DNA of 64,000 bases from Saccharothrix sp. (GTDB lineage Bacteria; Actinomycetota; Actinomycetes; Mycobacteriales; Pseudonocardiaceae): positions 661,158-725,157 of the forward strand of contig NZ_JAPSLK010000001.1 in assembly GCF_031180885.1 (NCBI RefSeq), written 5' to 3'. Under the pieces are notes generated by a model. It saw nothing but the letters and a program-made list of their open reading frames with translations. It was not told where the DNA came from and ran no database searches. Shown here in pieces: positions 48,699 through 56,283 of the stretch (positions within the stretch are counted from its first letter, which is position 1; the number at the start of each line of letters is the position of its first letter). A program made the position numbers and the translations under genes.

Positions 48699-49583
48699 TT
48701 AGTCCATACCTGTTAGTGTCCGGTAGTACATCCCATTCGCCTGCTTAATCTGCGACGCTTTGACTTCAAGCGCTCGCGATGCTTGTTGCAGTGCGACATC
48801 CCAAGGGTCGATAAGCGTTTTGTTGCCGTCTTCTCGCTTCAATTCGCGTAGCACCTGTGCGGCGTCAGACGCAATCGGTGACGAACGCTTCTCCAGGGCG
48901 TTCGCCGCGATCTCAAGGGCCGAGTTCCAAGGATCGTCACAACTTGCCGGTTCAGTTTCGCGGATGTTGGCCACAAAGTTGGCCGCTTCGATCCATGCTG
49001 CTGCCAAGCCGTCGGGATCGTACCGATTCACGTGCTCCCCCAATCCAACTGCGCGTTGCATCAGTGCCCCTGAACCGCGAATTCGACCCGGGACCGTTAG
49101 ATCTTCGGCGGTGACCTCAGCCACCTTGATGAACCCATGTCGTTTGTAGTAGTCCTGCAACGATTGGTTGTGCCGGTGGACATCCAGGCGTAGCCACTTC
49201 TTCCCCCAAGCCGCAACTCGCTCCGCCGCCCAATCGAGCAACGCGCCACCGATGTCGTGCCCGGCCGCGCGTCGCCTGACTGCCATGCGGAAGACATAGC
49301 CGCCTGTCTCGGAACCGTCCGGCCAACCGTGCGCGAACTGAGGATCGGCGGCTTTCGAGAGCGTGACTGTCGCGACGGCCTCACCAGTCTCGTCACGTGC
49401 AAGGAACGTCATACCGTGTTCGATATACGACCGAATCCTGTCGGTTCGCCACGTTGCGTCGCTTGTGAACGAGGCGGGCCACTGGTCGATGCCGCGCCCC
49501 TTTAGCCAACCTGCGGCATCGTCAAGGATCTCCAGAACCGTCGGCAGTTCGTCCGGCTGTGCAACATCGATCGACAGCTTCAA
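48699..49583 (-). CDS. GNAT acetyltransferase with ~110-residue C-terminal extension
   Basis: A 294-residue protein. The first ~180 residues are a GNAT domain: MAVRRRAAGHDIGGALLDWA is the acetyl-CoA pyrophosphate loop, and LRLDVHRHNQSLQDYYKRHG the later strand and helix. The rest has no known match but contains a repeated phrase, DDPWNSALEIAANALEKRSS and IDPWDVALQQASRALEVKAS, which suggests an internal duplication. The TTG at 49583 overlaps the stop of the GntR gene, so it is translationally coupled. Third-position GC is lower than in the transfer genes. Acceptor unknown; antibiotic or protein modification are possible. Confidence 0.8.
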   Translation of the reverse strand: MKLSIDVAQPDELPTVLEILDDAAGWLKGRGIDQWPASFTSDATWRTDRIRSYIEHGMTFLARDETGEAVATVTLSKAADPQFAHGWPDGSETGGYVFRMAVRRRAAGHDIGGALLDWAAERVAAWGKKWLRLDVHRHNQSLQDYYKRHGFIKVAEVTAEDLTVPGRIRGSGALMQRAVGLGEHVNRYDPDGLAAAWIEAANFVANIRETEPASCDDPWNSALEIAANALEKRSSPIASDAAQVLRELKREDGNKTLIDPWDVALQQASRALEVKASQIKQANGMYYRTLTGMD

Positions 49584-50407
49584 GAGCTTTCCCCGCGATT
49601 CCCGCTGAGAGCGGATTGGTTCACGGCAAGTTCGTAGCGAACGAACTGACGATCTCCCGCAAACACGCTGACAAGGACTCGAACACGCCTACCCTGGTCG
49701 TCAATGCCGATGCGGGCGTGCTCACCTACCGGAGTCCCCTTGGGCAGGAGCAGCAACTCTGCTTCTTCATCCCTTGGCATCCGTGAACGCAGTTCATCAA
49801 TGAACTTCACCTGTCGGATGCCGAGCGAGGCGATAATGCCTCCCGGCATGGTGATGTCGCGCTCTTCAAGCAACGGAGCGACGCCGTTCACCTGTCGTGT
49901 TGCGATGTCTTCAGGGAACCACGAGTCAGCAATCATCGCGGGAGTCCACTCAATCGCGCCGGGGCGGCGGACCGAACGGATGCGCCGCCGACGGTAGAGC
50001 CGCGTTTTTGATTCGACGTCGAGCCACTTGGCGACCTGTGCGGGTGCCGCTCGCTGCGTGACGGTGACCTGCTGACGCGCTTCCCAGCCCTGATGTTCGA
50101 CGTCGTTCGCCCACTGGTCCACGCCGCGAACCACGTCGTCCTGGTACTCGCCCACCTCGAACTTGGTGGCGTTGAAGCTGATCTCCAAGGAGCTACGGAC
50201 GGTGCGGCCGACGCTTCCTGCCCCAGCCGACACCAGCCCGGCCTGCTCCAACCGGGTGAATGCGTTCCGGATTGTTGATCTGGCTACGCCGTACCTCTCG
50301 ACCAGTTCCCGTTCCGGGGGCAGCTGATCTCCCGGGGCGTATTTGCCCTGCTCAATGGCCTCGCGCAGATCGTCGTAGACGACCTGCCAACGCGCCCTGC
50401 TGTCCAC
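49580..50407 (-). CDS. GntR-family (HutC-type) transcription repressor, KorSA-like
   Basis: About 275 residues from the GTG at 50407, which has GGAGG 7 nt before it; a TTG at 50455 is less likely. The N-terminal winged helix is YDDLREAIEQGKYAPGDQLP and ERELVERYGVARSTIRNAFT. The C-terminal UTRA-type ligand domain includes the segment WTPAMIADSWFPEDIATRQV. In AICEs such as pSAM2 a GntR protein (KorSA) keeps transfer and replication genes off. Its position facing the long rightward operon suggests the same role here. Confidence 0.82.
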   Translation of the reverse strand: MDSRARWQVVYDDLREAIEQGKYAPGDQLPPERELVERYGVARSTIRNAFTRLEQAGLVSAGAGSVGRTVRSSLEISFNATKFEVGEYQDDVVRGVDQWANDVEHQGWEARQQVTVTQRAAPAQVAKWLDVESKTRLYRRRRIRSVRRPGAIEWTPAMIADSWFPEDIATRQVNGVAPLLEERDITMPGGIIASLGIRQVKFIDELRSRMPRDEEAELLLLPKGTPVGEHARIGIDDQGRRVRVLVSVFAGDRQFVRYELAVNQSALSGNRGESS

Positions 50408-50484
50408 CTTTGCGCCTCCCGGTGTGGCCGGTTTGGTCAGTTTGGAGCGTACCAAGTGCTTGCGCCCGCGTCTCGATGGTGCCT

Positions 50485-50709
50485 ATGGTACGTACCAAGC
50501 GAACCAAGGGCGAAGAGGTCGCCAAGCCACCAGCCCCGTTCCGCTTCCGATCTTTGAGAACTGCATACGTTCCTGGATTCAGCGACTGGGCATGGGCTGA
50601 CGAAGGGGGTGGGCCGTACGGCGGCGCGGTGAGAGCCGGTCCGCTAGGTCTGTCCACACTGGAGGGAGATCACCCGACATGGTTCGGGCGGATCCCAGAA
50701 GGTGATTAA
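50485..50709 (+). CDS. Possible small AICE protein
   Basis: A 74-residue ORF whose ATG overlaps the palindromic operator at 50486. It reads MVRTKRTKGEEVAKPP, then RTAYVPGFSDWAWADEGGGP and GDHPTWFGRIPEGD. No ribosome site is seen, so it would be leaderless. Third-position GC is only moderate, as in the neighbouring regulator. No family recognised. It may be spurious. Confidence 0.3.
   Translation: MVRTKRTKGEEVAKPPAPFRFRSLRTAYVPGFSDWAWADEGGGPYGGAVRAGPLGLSTLEGDHPTWFGRIPEGD
50486..50497. promoter_or_regulatory. Candidate GntR operator
   Basis: TGGTACGTACCA is a perfect 12-bp palindrome containing GTNNNNAC spacing typical for HutC-type GntR sites. A half site GCGTACCAAG lies at 50448-50457. Both are between the repressor start and the rightward operon. 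Confidence 0.6.
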
Positions 50710-51142
50710 GCCCTTCCCGCCGCACGTGGTTCTTGCCGTGCGTTGCCGTGGGAGACGTTGCCCTGATCGCTGCGTGTGCATGGTCCCGGCTGGGAAAGCC
50801 GCCGGGACGTCCGCAACCCGTGCGCCTTTCCGCCGTGGACGTAGCGCAGTCGTTCTTTGACATCTCCACAGTGTTCGAGCGGTCCGCCTGCCTGCCCTGT
50901 CTGAAGGGCTGAGGGGGCCTGGCCGCTGTCAGCCGCGATTGCGGCTGGCTCTCCGGTGTGCGGATCTCGCCCGGCACCGGGGAGCAGTCACATGAGACGC
51001 ATCCGTTGGATGCCGTTCCCCCGCATCACACCCGCCGACCCGGGGCGGGTCCACTCGCTGATCGTCGGCGGGATGCGGGGGTTCGGGAACCAACGGCATC
51101 ACCTGGTTCCTCATCTGATTCCGACGCAAGGAGCTTCGACCG
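50710..51142. other. Non-coding gap before the AICE operon
   Basis: 433 nt without a supported gene. It contains a small hairpin (CAGCCGC-gatt-GCGGCTG at 50929-50946). From 50992 an open frame begins MRRIRWMPFPRITPADPGRV but has no stop before the next gene. It probably holds the promoter and 5' leader of the operon, and possibly the transfer recognition locus. Confidence 0.4.
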
Positions 51143-51466
51143 ATGCAGAGCTACGACTTCACGGCGGCCGGCACCGACTCCGAGCCGACCGCCGACGACA
51201 TCGCCGCGATCGACGCGTCCGGGGTGCTGACCACCCTGGACGCCGAGTTCCACCACCTGATCAGCCACCCGAAGCTGGCCGCCGAACTGGCCGAGATCCG
51301 CCAGGCGCAGCCGGTGCGCACGACCGCCCTGCTCGACGGCAGCGCCCGCGCCGCCCGTGACCTCCGCATCGCGCAGCGCGCCCTGGGCACCACGGTGCGG
51401 GTGCTGGCCGTGCACAACGGGTTCACGACCGGCGCGCCGGTCCAGGCCGGAACCGAGGCCGCGTGA
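51143..51466 (+). CDS. Hypothetical AICE protein, first gene of the operon
   Basis: A 107-residue protein with a good ribosome site (AAGGAG) before the ATG. It reads ADDIAAIDASGVLTTLDAEF and LAAELAEIRQAQPVRTTALL, mostly helical. No known domain. Its stop overlaps the start of the Pycsar-effector-like gene (TGATG), so the two are coupled. Confidence 0.65.
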   Translation: MQSYDFTAAGTDSEPTADDIAAIDASGVLTTLDAEFHHLISHPKLAAELAEIRQAQPVRTTALLDGSARAARDLRIAQRALGTTVRVLAVHNGFTTGAPVQAGTEAA

Positions 51467-51924
51467 TGGGGCCGCAGTCGGTGGAGTCCGCGTTCGCGGA
51501 CGTGGCGGCGCAGATCGGCCAGGCGAACGGCAAGGCGACCGGGTTGCTACCGCTGTTCGGCGGCGCGGTGGTCGGTGTGGTGGCGCTGGCGGCGCGGCCC
51601 ATGCCGCTGGTGGCGCAGGTGCTGTTGGCGTTGGCGGGAGCGTGCACGTTGGCGGCGGTGCTCGCGCTGCTGTCGGTGGTGCGCCCGCAGTTCACCCCCA
51701 GGGACGACAACGGTTTCCCGTTCGCGGCACGGTTCGCCGACCGGCCCTCCGCGCTGCTGGAAGCGTTGCAGGAGCGGCCCGGCGACGTGGCGATGGCGAC
51801 GTACACGGTGCGCCTGGCGCAGATCGTGCGCAGCAAGTACGTGCGGGTGCGCACCGCAGTGGACCTGATCGTGGTGGCGCTGCTGCTGGTGGCTGTCGCC
51901 CTGACCGTGATGGCGGTGGCGTGA
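51466..51924 (+). CDS. Pycsar-effector-like two-helix membrane protein (PycTM/DUF5706 type)
   Basis: A 152-residue protein. A soluble N-terminal helix (FADVAAQIGQANGKATGLLP) leads into one helical hairpin (LFGGAVVGVVALAARPMPLV and VLLALAGACTLAAVLALLSV). After VVRPQF there is a soluble middle (RFADRPSALLEALQERPGDV, TYTVRLAQIVRSKYVRVRTA) and a final helix (VDLIVVALLLVAVALTVMAV). This layout is that of the transmembrane effectors of cyclic-pyrimidine (Pycsar) defence. No cyclase gene is adjacent, so a defence role is not shown. The ATG at 51466 overlaps the previous stop. Confidence 0.65.
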   Translation: MGPQSVESAFADVAAQIGQANGKATGLLPLFGGAVVGVVALAARPMPLVAQVLLALAGACTLAAVLALLSVVRPQFTPRDDNGFPFAARFADRPSALLEALQERPGDVAMATYTVRLAQIVRSKYVRVRTAVDLIVVALLLVAVALTVMAVA

Positions 51925-52307
51925 TGACCAGGACCAAGACGAGGACGCCCGCGATTCGGCAGGCGGAGATGTTCGCGGTGTTGGCGCTGCACCTGACCCG
52001 CAACCCGGACCTGTACCCGGTCCACCTGGGCGCGGGTGGCCACCTGCAGTTGGAGTGGGTGCCCGGCGAGTTGGACGCGGTCGAGTTGTTGAAGTGGGCC
52101 GACTCGCTGAGCACGCCGGAGTTCGTCTACTCGGTGATCAGGGACGAGGCGTTCGTCTACGTGACCGGGGTCGCGGGCGGCCGGGAGCTGACCGTGTGGA
52201 CGGTGGTGCGCGGCCTGGTGACCGCAGCCGGCCTGAACCCGGTGGCGCACAACAGGCCGCTGCCGGCGGACGTGTTGCGCGAGTTCGCGGACGGGTTGTG
52301 GTCGTGA
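51924..52307 (+). CDS. Hypothetical AICE protein
   Basis: A 127-residue protein starting at the ATG that overlaps the previous stop. It reads EMFAVLALHLTRNPDLYPVH, then LDAVELLKWADSLSTPEFVY and TVWTVVRGLVTAAGLNPVAH. It is soluble, with no recognised domain. It is coupled at both ends to neighbours. Confidence 0.65.
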   Translation: MTRTKTRTPAIRQAEMFAVLALHLTRNPDLYPVHLGAGGHLQLEWVPGELDAVELLKWADSLSTPEFVYSVIRDEAFVYVTGVAGGRELTVWTVVRGLVTAAGLNPVAHNRPLPADVLREFADGLWS

Positions 52308-52744
52308 TGGCGGGCAAGACCTTCCCGTGGGTGCTGACTCCGTCCGTGCCGTGGGCGGACGGCCCGCAGTTCACCCGAGGTGTCCACGACGGGTTACCGC
52401 TGCTGTCCTACGGATGCGCGCCCCGCACCAGGTTGGCCACCCGCCGGCAGCTGCGGGAGATGGGGTTGCGCCCCAACGGTCAGGACCCGGTCGCGGTGCT
52501 CTATGTGCGGCACAGAAGGTCCGGCAAGGCCAACTTCGCCAGCCTCTACCTGATCGACAAGGCCGCGCCGGTCCGCCCGATGACCCGGGCCAGGTGGACC
52601 GCGCTGGCGAAGGCCAACCTGGCGCGGCGGATCTGCCCGCAGTGCGGCCGTGACCGCTTCTACGTCATCCCGCCCACGTTGGGCGCGTGCTTCGACTGCG
52701 TCGTCGCCAACGAGACCACCGAGAACGAAAGGCAGGCCGCGTGA
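52307..52744 (+). CDS. RRQRL-motif zinc-ribbon protein
   Basis: A 145-residue protein of a family common on actinomycete plasmids and AICEs. It has RRQLREMGLRPNGQDPVAVL, then SLYLIDKAAPVRPMTRARWT, and a zinc ribbon ICPQCGRDRFYVIPPTLGAC ending CFDC. The role is unknown; DNA or RNA binding is likely from the ribbon. The ATG overlaps the previous stop. Confidence 0.75.
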   Translation: MAGKTFPWVLTPSVPWADGPQFTRGVHDGLPLLSYGCAPRTRLATRRQLREMGLRPNGQDPVAVLYVRHRRSGKANFASLYLIDKAAPVRPMTRARWTALAKANLARRICPQCGRDRFYVIPPTLGACFDCVVANETTENERQAA

Positions 52745-52941
52745 TGAGCCACTACATCCACCCCATCACCCCGTTCGACGAGAGTGTGTCAAGGCCCCGG
52801 TGGAGCGCCGAAGCGCACCGCGACGAGGCGCGGCGGCTGCTCACGCTCGCGGAGCACGACGACACCGCGAACCGTCTGGCCGCAGCCCACGTGCACGCCG
52901 TGCTGGCGCTGTCGCTGCGCCCGTTGCCGGGATCGGCGTGA
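52744..52941 (+). CDS. Small hypothetical AICE protein
   Basis: A 65-residue protein (SHYIHPITPFDESVSRPRWS, EAHRDEARRLLTLAEHDDTA, AAAHVHAVLALSLRP). It is a helical, cytoplasmic-looking protein. The ATG overlaps the previous stop. No known family. Confidence 0.55.
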   Translation: MSHYIHPITPFDESVSRPRWSAEAHRDEARRLLTLAEHDDTANRLAAAHVHAVLALSLRPLPGSA

Positions 52942-52954
52942 TGCGCCGGCGACC

Positions 52955-53104
52955 GTGACCCGCCGCTGGGACGGCGAGCCGGAAACCCCGGCGGACAAGC
53001 GGTTCTTCGACCTGCGCGCCACCGGCCACACCGGGCCGATCGACCAGGACGGCCACGCCGTGCCCCGACACCTGACCATCGACGACCTAAAGGGAGACGC
53101 GTGA
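52955..53104 (+). CDS. Very small hypothetical AICE protein
   Basis: A 49-residue ORF from the GTG at 52955 (VTRRWDGEPETPADKRFFDL, DQDGHAVPRHLTIDDLKGDA). High third-position GC and the TGATG overlap with the next gene support it. It is too short for family assignment. Confidence 0.5.
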   Translation: MTRRWDGEPETPADKRFFDLRATGHTGPIDQDGHAVPRHLTIDDLKGDA

Positions 53105-53301
53105 TGTTGATCCCCGACCCGGACGGCACCGCCCACGCCTGCAAGAAGGGCTGCGGCCTGACCACCGTGCTCGCCGTGATGGGCGACGGCCGCCCGGTCC
53201 GCGTGCACTGCGGCACCTTCCGCACGGCCTGCCCCGGCCAGCCGACCCGGCAGACCCCGCAGACCTGGACCCGGTTCGCCCGGCCCGCGCACGCGGCCTG
53301 A
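53104..53301 (+). CDS. Small Cys/His-rich AICE protein
   Basis: A 65-residue protein with HACKKGCGLTTVLAVMGDGR and VRVHCGTFRTACPG. The Cys and His pairs could form a zinc site. It is coupled to the previous gene. No known function. Confidence 0.55.
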   Translation: MLIPDPDGTAHACKKGCGLTTVLAVMGDGRPVRVHCGTFRTACPGQPTRQTPQTWTRFARPAHAA

Positions 53302-53320
53302 CCTCGCCCGGAGGCACGTG

Positions 53321-53497
53321 ATGTTCGGACGCAACAAAGCCCAGCAGGCCACCACGAAGCCGGCGAACGACACCAGCACCGCGACCAACACCAAGAAATG
53401 CAACCACGAGATCTACTCGGGCTACCGCGAGGGCGACTTCCTCGTGTGTTCCTGCCACGACTGCGACCACTGGTGGACCCGACGCGTAGCCGGATAG
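53321..53497 (+). CDS. Small zinc-ribbon-like AICE protein
   Basis: A 58-residue ORF (MFGRNKAQQATTKPANDTST, KKCNHEIYSGYREGDFLVCS, CHDCDHWWTRRVAG). CNH and CSCHDCDHWW suggest a small zinc site. GGAGG lies upstream at 53310. It is shorter than typical annotation cut-offs. A ~57-nt gap to the NUDIX gene follows. Confidence 0.55.
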   Translation: MFGRNKAQQATTKPANDTSTATNTKKCNHEIYSGYREGDFLVCSCHDCDHWWTRRVAG

Positions 53498-53554
53498 CCG
53501 ACCTCGACCCGTCGACCACAACGAGTTCCGATCACGAGAGGTAACGAGGAAGTC

Positions 53555-54010
53555 ATGGAGACCACGAACGCGAGCCTCGCCACCGACATGGTGTTGCTGG
53601 CCCCGGACGCCGCCGGGGTGTGGCACGTGCTGTTGATCGAGCGCGGCTGGGACCCGTACGCGGGCCGGTGGGCGCTGCCCGGCGGCTACGTCGAGCCGCA
53701 CGAGACCTTCGCCCAGGCGGCGGTGCGGGAGTTGTTCGAGGAGACCGCCGTGCACAGCCCGGCCGGGGTCGAGCAGGTCGGGATCTACGACGCGCCGACG
53801 CGCGACCCGCGCGGCCGTGTGGTCTCGGTGGCGTTCGTCGCCGTGCTGAGCCGGCCGGTCCCCGCGCAGGGCGGCGACGACGCGCGCACCGCCCTGTGGT
53901 GGTCGCTGGCCGAGGTGTTCGACCCCGCCTCGCCGCTGCCGCTGGCGTTCGACCACGCCCGCATCCTCACCGACGCCGTCGCGGTGGCCGGAGTCCGCTA
54001 CCGCCCCTGA
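53555..54010 (+). CDS. NUDIX hydrolase
   Basis: Hydrolyses nucleoside diphosphate-linked compounds. The NUDIX box is complete (GGYVEPHETFAQAAVRELFE ending ETA) in a 151-residue protein. The following segment VSVAFVAVLSRPVPAQGGDD and ARTALWWSLAEVFD resembles the ADP-ribose/NADH branch, but the substrate is not certain. A ribosome site GAGGAAG is present. It is part of the AICE operon along with two other possible nucleotide-acting proteins. Confidence 0.9.
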   Translation: METTNASLATDMVLLAPDAAGVWHVLLIERGWDPYAGRWALPGGYVEPHETFAQAAVRELFEETAVHSPAGVEQVGIYDAPTRDPRGRVVSVAFVAVLSRPVPAQGGDDARTALWWSLAEVFDPASPLPLAFDHARILTDAVAVAGVRYRP

Positions 54011-54111
54011 CTTCGCCCGGACCGGCGGCCCACTCCCGCCACAGGAACTGCCACCGGTCCGGTCCACCCCAACACCGCCCCCACCCAGGGGCGGGTCAGG
54101 AGAGACCAAGC

Positions 54112-54561
54112 ATGTCCGACAACGCTGCCCACCACCAACCGCCGACGGTGCACCTGGTGTCGTTCGGCTACCTGCACGGCGAACCGCCCGCCGCCGACAT
54201 CGTCGTGGACCTCCGCCGGGTGCTGCGCGACCCCGCCCGCATCCGGGACGGCGGCCTGCTCGACCTGGACGGCCGCCACCCCGTGGTGCGCGACGCCGTC
54301 ATGACCACCCCTGGGGCGTTGAGCCTGGCGGCCGGTGTGTTCCTCGCCGCCGTGGCGCTACACGAGGCCGGCAAACCCGTGACGGTCGGGTTCGGCTGCG
54401 CGGGCGGGCGGCACCGCTCCGTGGCGCTGGCCGAACACATCGCCGTGTTGATGCTGGCCGACGGCTTCGGCGACCCGATCCCCGTGCGGGTGGACCACCT
54501 GCACGTCCACCTGCCGCGCGTGCTGCGCGACGGCGACGACACCCCGGGGGGCGGGCGATGA
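54112..54561 (+). CDS. RapZ C-terminal-domain-like protein
   Basis: A 149-residue protein with the C-terminal fold of RapZ/YvcJ. It reads VSFGYLHGEPPAADIVVDLR (compare the family SFGFKYG.P..AD...D.R) and VGFGCAGGRHRSVALAEHIA (family GCTGGKHRSV...). The N-terminal P-loop half of RapZ is missing. In E. coli this half binds RNA or amino-sugar ligand. Its role in AICEs is unknown. ATGA overlap with the next gene. Confidence 0.8.
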   Translation: MSDNAAHHQPPTVHLVSFGYLHGEPPAADIVVDLRRVLRDPARIRDGGLLDLDGRHPVVRDAVMTTPGALSLAAGVFLAAVALHEAGKPVTVGFGCAGGRHRSVALAEHIAVLMLADGFGDPIPVRVDHLHVHLPRVLRDGDDTPGGGR

Positions 54562-54836
54562 GCGCTGTTCCCGCCCCGGTCCTGCTGCTGATGGCCGGGC
54601 TTGCCGTCGCCGGGCTGATCGTGTTGTGGAAGGTGCTGCTCACCGCCGGCCTGATCGGGCTGACGCAGTGGGTGGTGATCACCCAGACCGACAGCCCCAC
54701 CGCCGCGCTGATCGTCTTCGGGCTGCCCGCCCTGGCGTTGGCGTTGGTGCTGCGCCGCTCCATCCCGCCCCACCGTTTCCCGCGTCGTCCCGCCGGTCCC
54801 CGGTTGCGACCGACCCGTGAGGGGGTCGTCCGGTGA
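54558..54836 (+). CDS. Small two-helix membrane protein of the transfer operon
   Basis: A 92-residue protein: VLLLMAGLAVAGLIVLWKVL, then LIGLTQWVVITQ and AALIVFGLPALALALVLRRS, with a basic tail (RRPAGPRLRPTREGVVR). It may be part of the transfer or spread apparatus, by context only. The stop overlaps the MazG-like start. Confidence 0.6.
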   Translation: MSAVPAPVLLLMAGLAVAGLIVLWKVLLTAGLIGLTQWVVITQTDSPTAALIVFGLPALALALVLRRSIPPHRFPRRPAGPRLRPTREGVVR

Positions 54837-55156
54837 CCGGTGTGTCCATGCCGGCGGGGCTGCCCGCAGTGGCGCGGGAGTTCGCCGAATCCCTGCGCGC
54901 CCACGGGTTCGACCCTGAGCGCGCGGCCGACCGGCAGGTCATGTGCCTGGCCGAGGAAGTCGGTGAGTTCGTGGGTGCCTACCGCCGGTTCACCGGGCAG
55001 GCCCGTCGGACCGGCACCGCCGAGGAAGTACGCGACGAACTGGCCGATGTGGTGCTCGCGGCGTTTGTCGCCGCGTACGAGCTGGGCATCGACCTGGCCG
55101 CCGCGATCGAGGACAAGACCCACACCATCCGCGCCCGAGGTTGGAGGACCCGATGA
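54833..55156 (+). CDS. MazG-like nucleotide pyrophosphohydrolase
   Basis: A 107-residue all-alpha NTP pyrophosphatase-like protein. CLAEEVGEFVGAYRRFTGQA carries the EExxE-type metal Glu residues. EEVRDELADVVLAAFVAAYE gives the downstream ExxD pair. GTG at 54833 overlaps the previous stop. It would hydrolyse dNTP or modified NTP to the monophosphate. Its 3' end overlaps the ribosome site of the next gene. Confidence 0.8.
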   Translation: MTGVSMPAGLPAVAREFAESLRAHGFDPERAADRQVMCLAEEVGEFVGAYRRFTGQARRTGTAEEVRDELADVVLAAFVAAYELGIDLAAAIEDKTHTIRARGWRTR

Positions 55157-56283
55157 GCACGTGGCAGGAGGAACGTCGCGCGAACCGTGCCGCCGAGGCC
55201 GCGATCCGGCGGGCGGACAAGGACGCCGAAGCCCAACGGCGTCGGGCCGACCAGGCGGCGGCGGTCCAGCTGCGGCAGGAGCGGGCCGACACCGCCCGGG
55301 ACCGCCGTGTCCGGGCGGTCAAGGCTGCGGGGGCCTGGGTGCGGTCGAACGTGCTGGAACTGCTGTTCGTTCCGGTGATCGTGGTTCCGGCCGTGCTGGC
55401 GTGGACGGCGATGGCCGCCTACGGGCAGGAGGTGTTCGGCCCGGCCGGCGTGTTGCTGCCGCTGTTCTCCGAGGGCGCGATGTGGACGTTCGCGTTCGCC
55501 GTGCCGATGGCGCAGCGCGCCGGCCGCTCCACCGGCTGGCTGCACCTGGGCGTGTGGGTGTTCGCGGCCGTGGCCGCGATCCTGAACTACGTCCACGGCC
55601 AGACCGTCGCCCACGGCGTGGTCATGGCCCTGGTGTCGGTGGGCGGGGTCGTGGTCCACCAACTCATCACCGCCTCCCCGCTGGGCCGCCGCCCGACCCG
55701 GGCCGAACGCGACCACGCCCGACTCCAGCGCCTGGCCGCGCGGCGGGTGGTCGCGGTGCGGCGCGCCGCCGTGCGGCAGGCCGCCGCCGCGCTGGCCGCC
55801 GACGGCACCGCCACCCTCGTGCACGCCCCCGGCGTGGTGCGGCTGCGCCGCCGCGTGCTGGGCCGCGCGCGGCTGGTGCCCGCCGTCGTGGCCGGGCTGC
55901 CCGTCGCCGGCGGTGCCGGCGACAGCATCGCCGAGCAGATCGCGGCGGAGATCGGCGAGTACCTGGGCGCGCTGCCCGCGCCGCGCCCCACCGCCGACGC
56001 CGCCGACGACCGGCCCGGGACGGGCGCGGAGATCGGCGCGCGGCCGGCGGGAACAGCGGAAACCGACACCGCGCCGACCGACCCGAAGATCACGCGCTAC
56101 AGCGCGCGGGTGCGGGCCGCGATCGACGGCGAACGGCTTCCCGCCGACCCGTCCCGCAAGCAGGTGCAGCGGTTCCTGCGCTGCCGCGCCGAGGACGCCG
56201 CCGCCGTGCACCGCGTCCTGTTCCCCGCCCACCCGGACAACGGCCCCGACGACGACGGCCCCCGTGAGGAGGTGACCGCATGA
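55153..56283 (+). CDS. AICE membrane protein (SpdA/DUF2637-like layout)
   Basis: A 376-residue protein. A charged coiled region (EAEAQRRRADQ-like, residues 5-60) precedes four hydrophobic helices (LLFVPVIVVPAVLAWTAMAA, GAMWTFAFAVPMAQRAG, WLHLGVWVFAAVAAILNYVH, GVVMALVSVGGVVVHQLITA). A long Ala/Arg-rich cytoplasmic tail ends with a helix-turn-helix-like segment (KQVQRFLRCRAEDAAAVHRV). The layout fits DUF2637/SpdA-type proteins next to traB in actinomycete elements. GGAGG at 55143 precedes the ATG; the stop overlaps traB. Confidence 0.75.
   Translation: MSTWQEERRANRAAEAAIRRADKDAEAQRRRADQAAAVQLRQERADTARDRRVRAVKAAGAWVRSNVLELLFVPVIVVPAVLAWTAMAAYGQEVFGPAGVLLPLFSEGAMWTFAFAVPMAQRAGRSTGWLHLGVWVFAAVAAILNYVHGQTVAHGVVMALVSVGGVVVHQLITASPLGRRPTRAERDHARLQRLAARRVVAVRRAAVRQAAAALAADGTATLVHAPGVVRLRRRVLGRARLVPAVVAGLPVAGGAGDSIAEQIAAEIGEYLGALPAPRPTADAADDRPGTGAEIGARPAGTAETDTAPTDPKITRYSARVRAAIDGERLPADPSRKQVQRFLRCRAEDAAAVHRVLFPAHPDNGPDDDGPREEVTA

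Noticed and set aside
50956-51360. 134-codon ORF before and across the first AICE operon gene
   Set aside because: The part after about 51100 shows no codon bias and overlaps the better-supported 51143 gene; no stop separates them.
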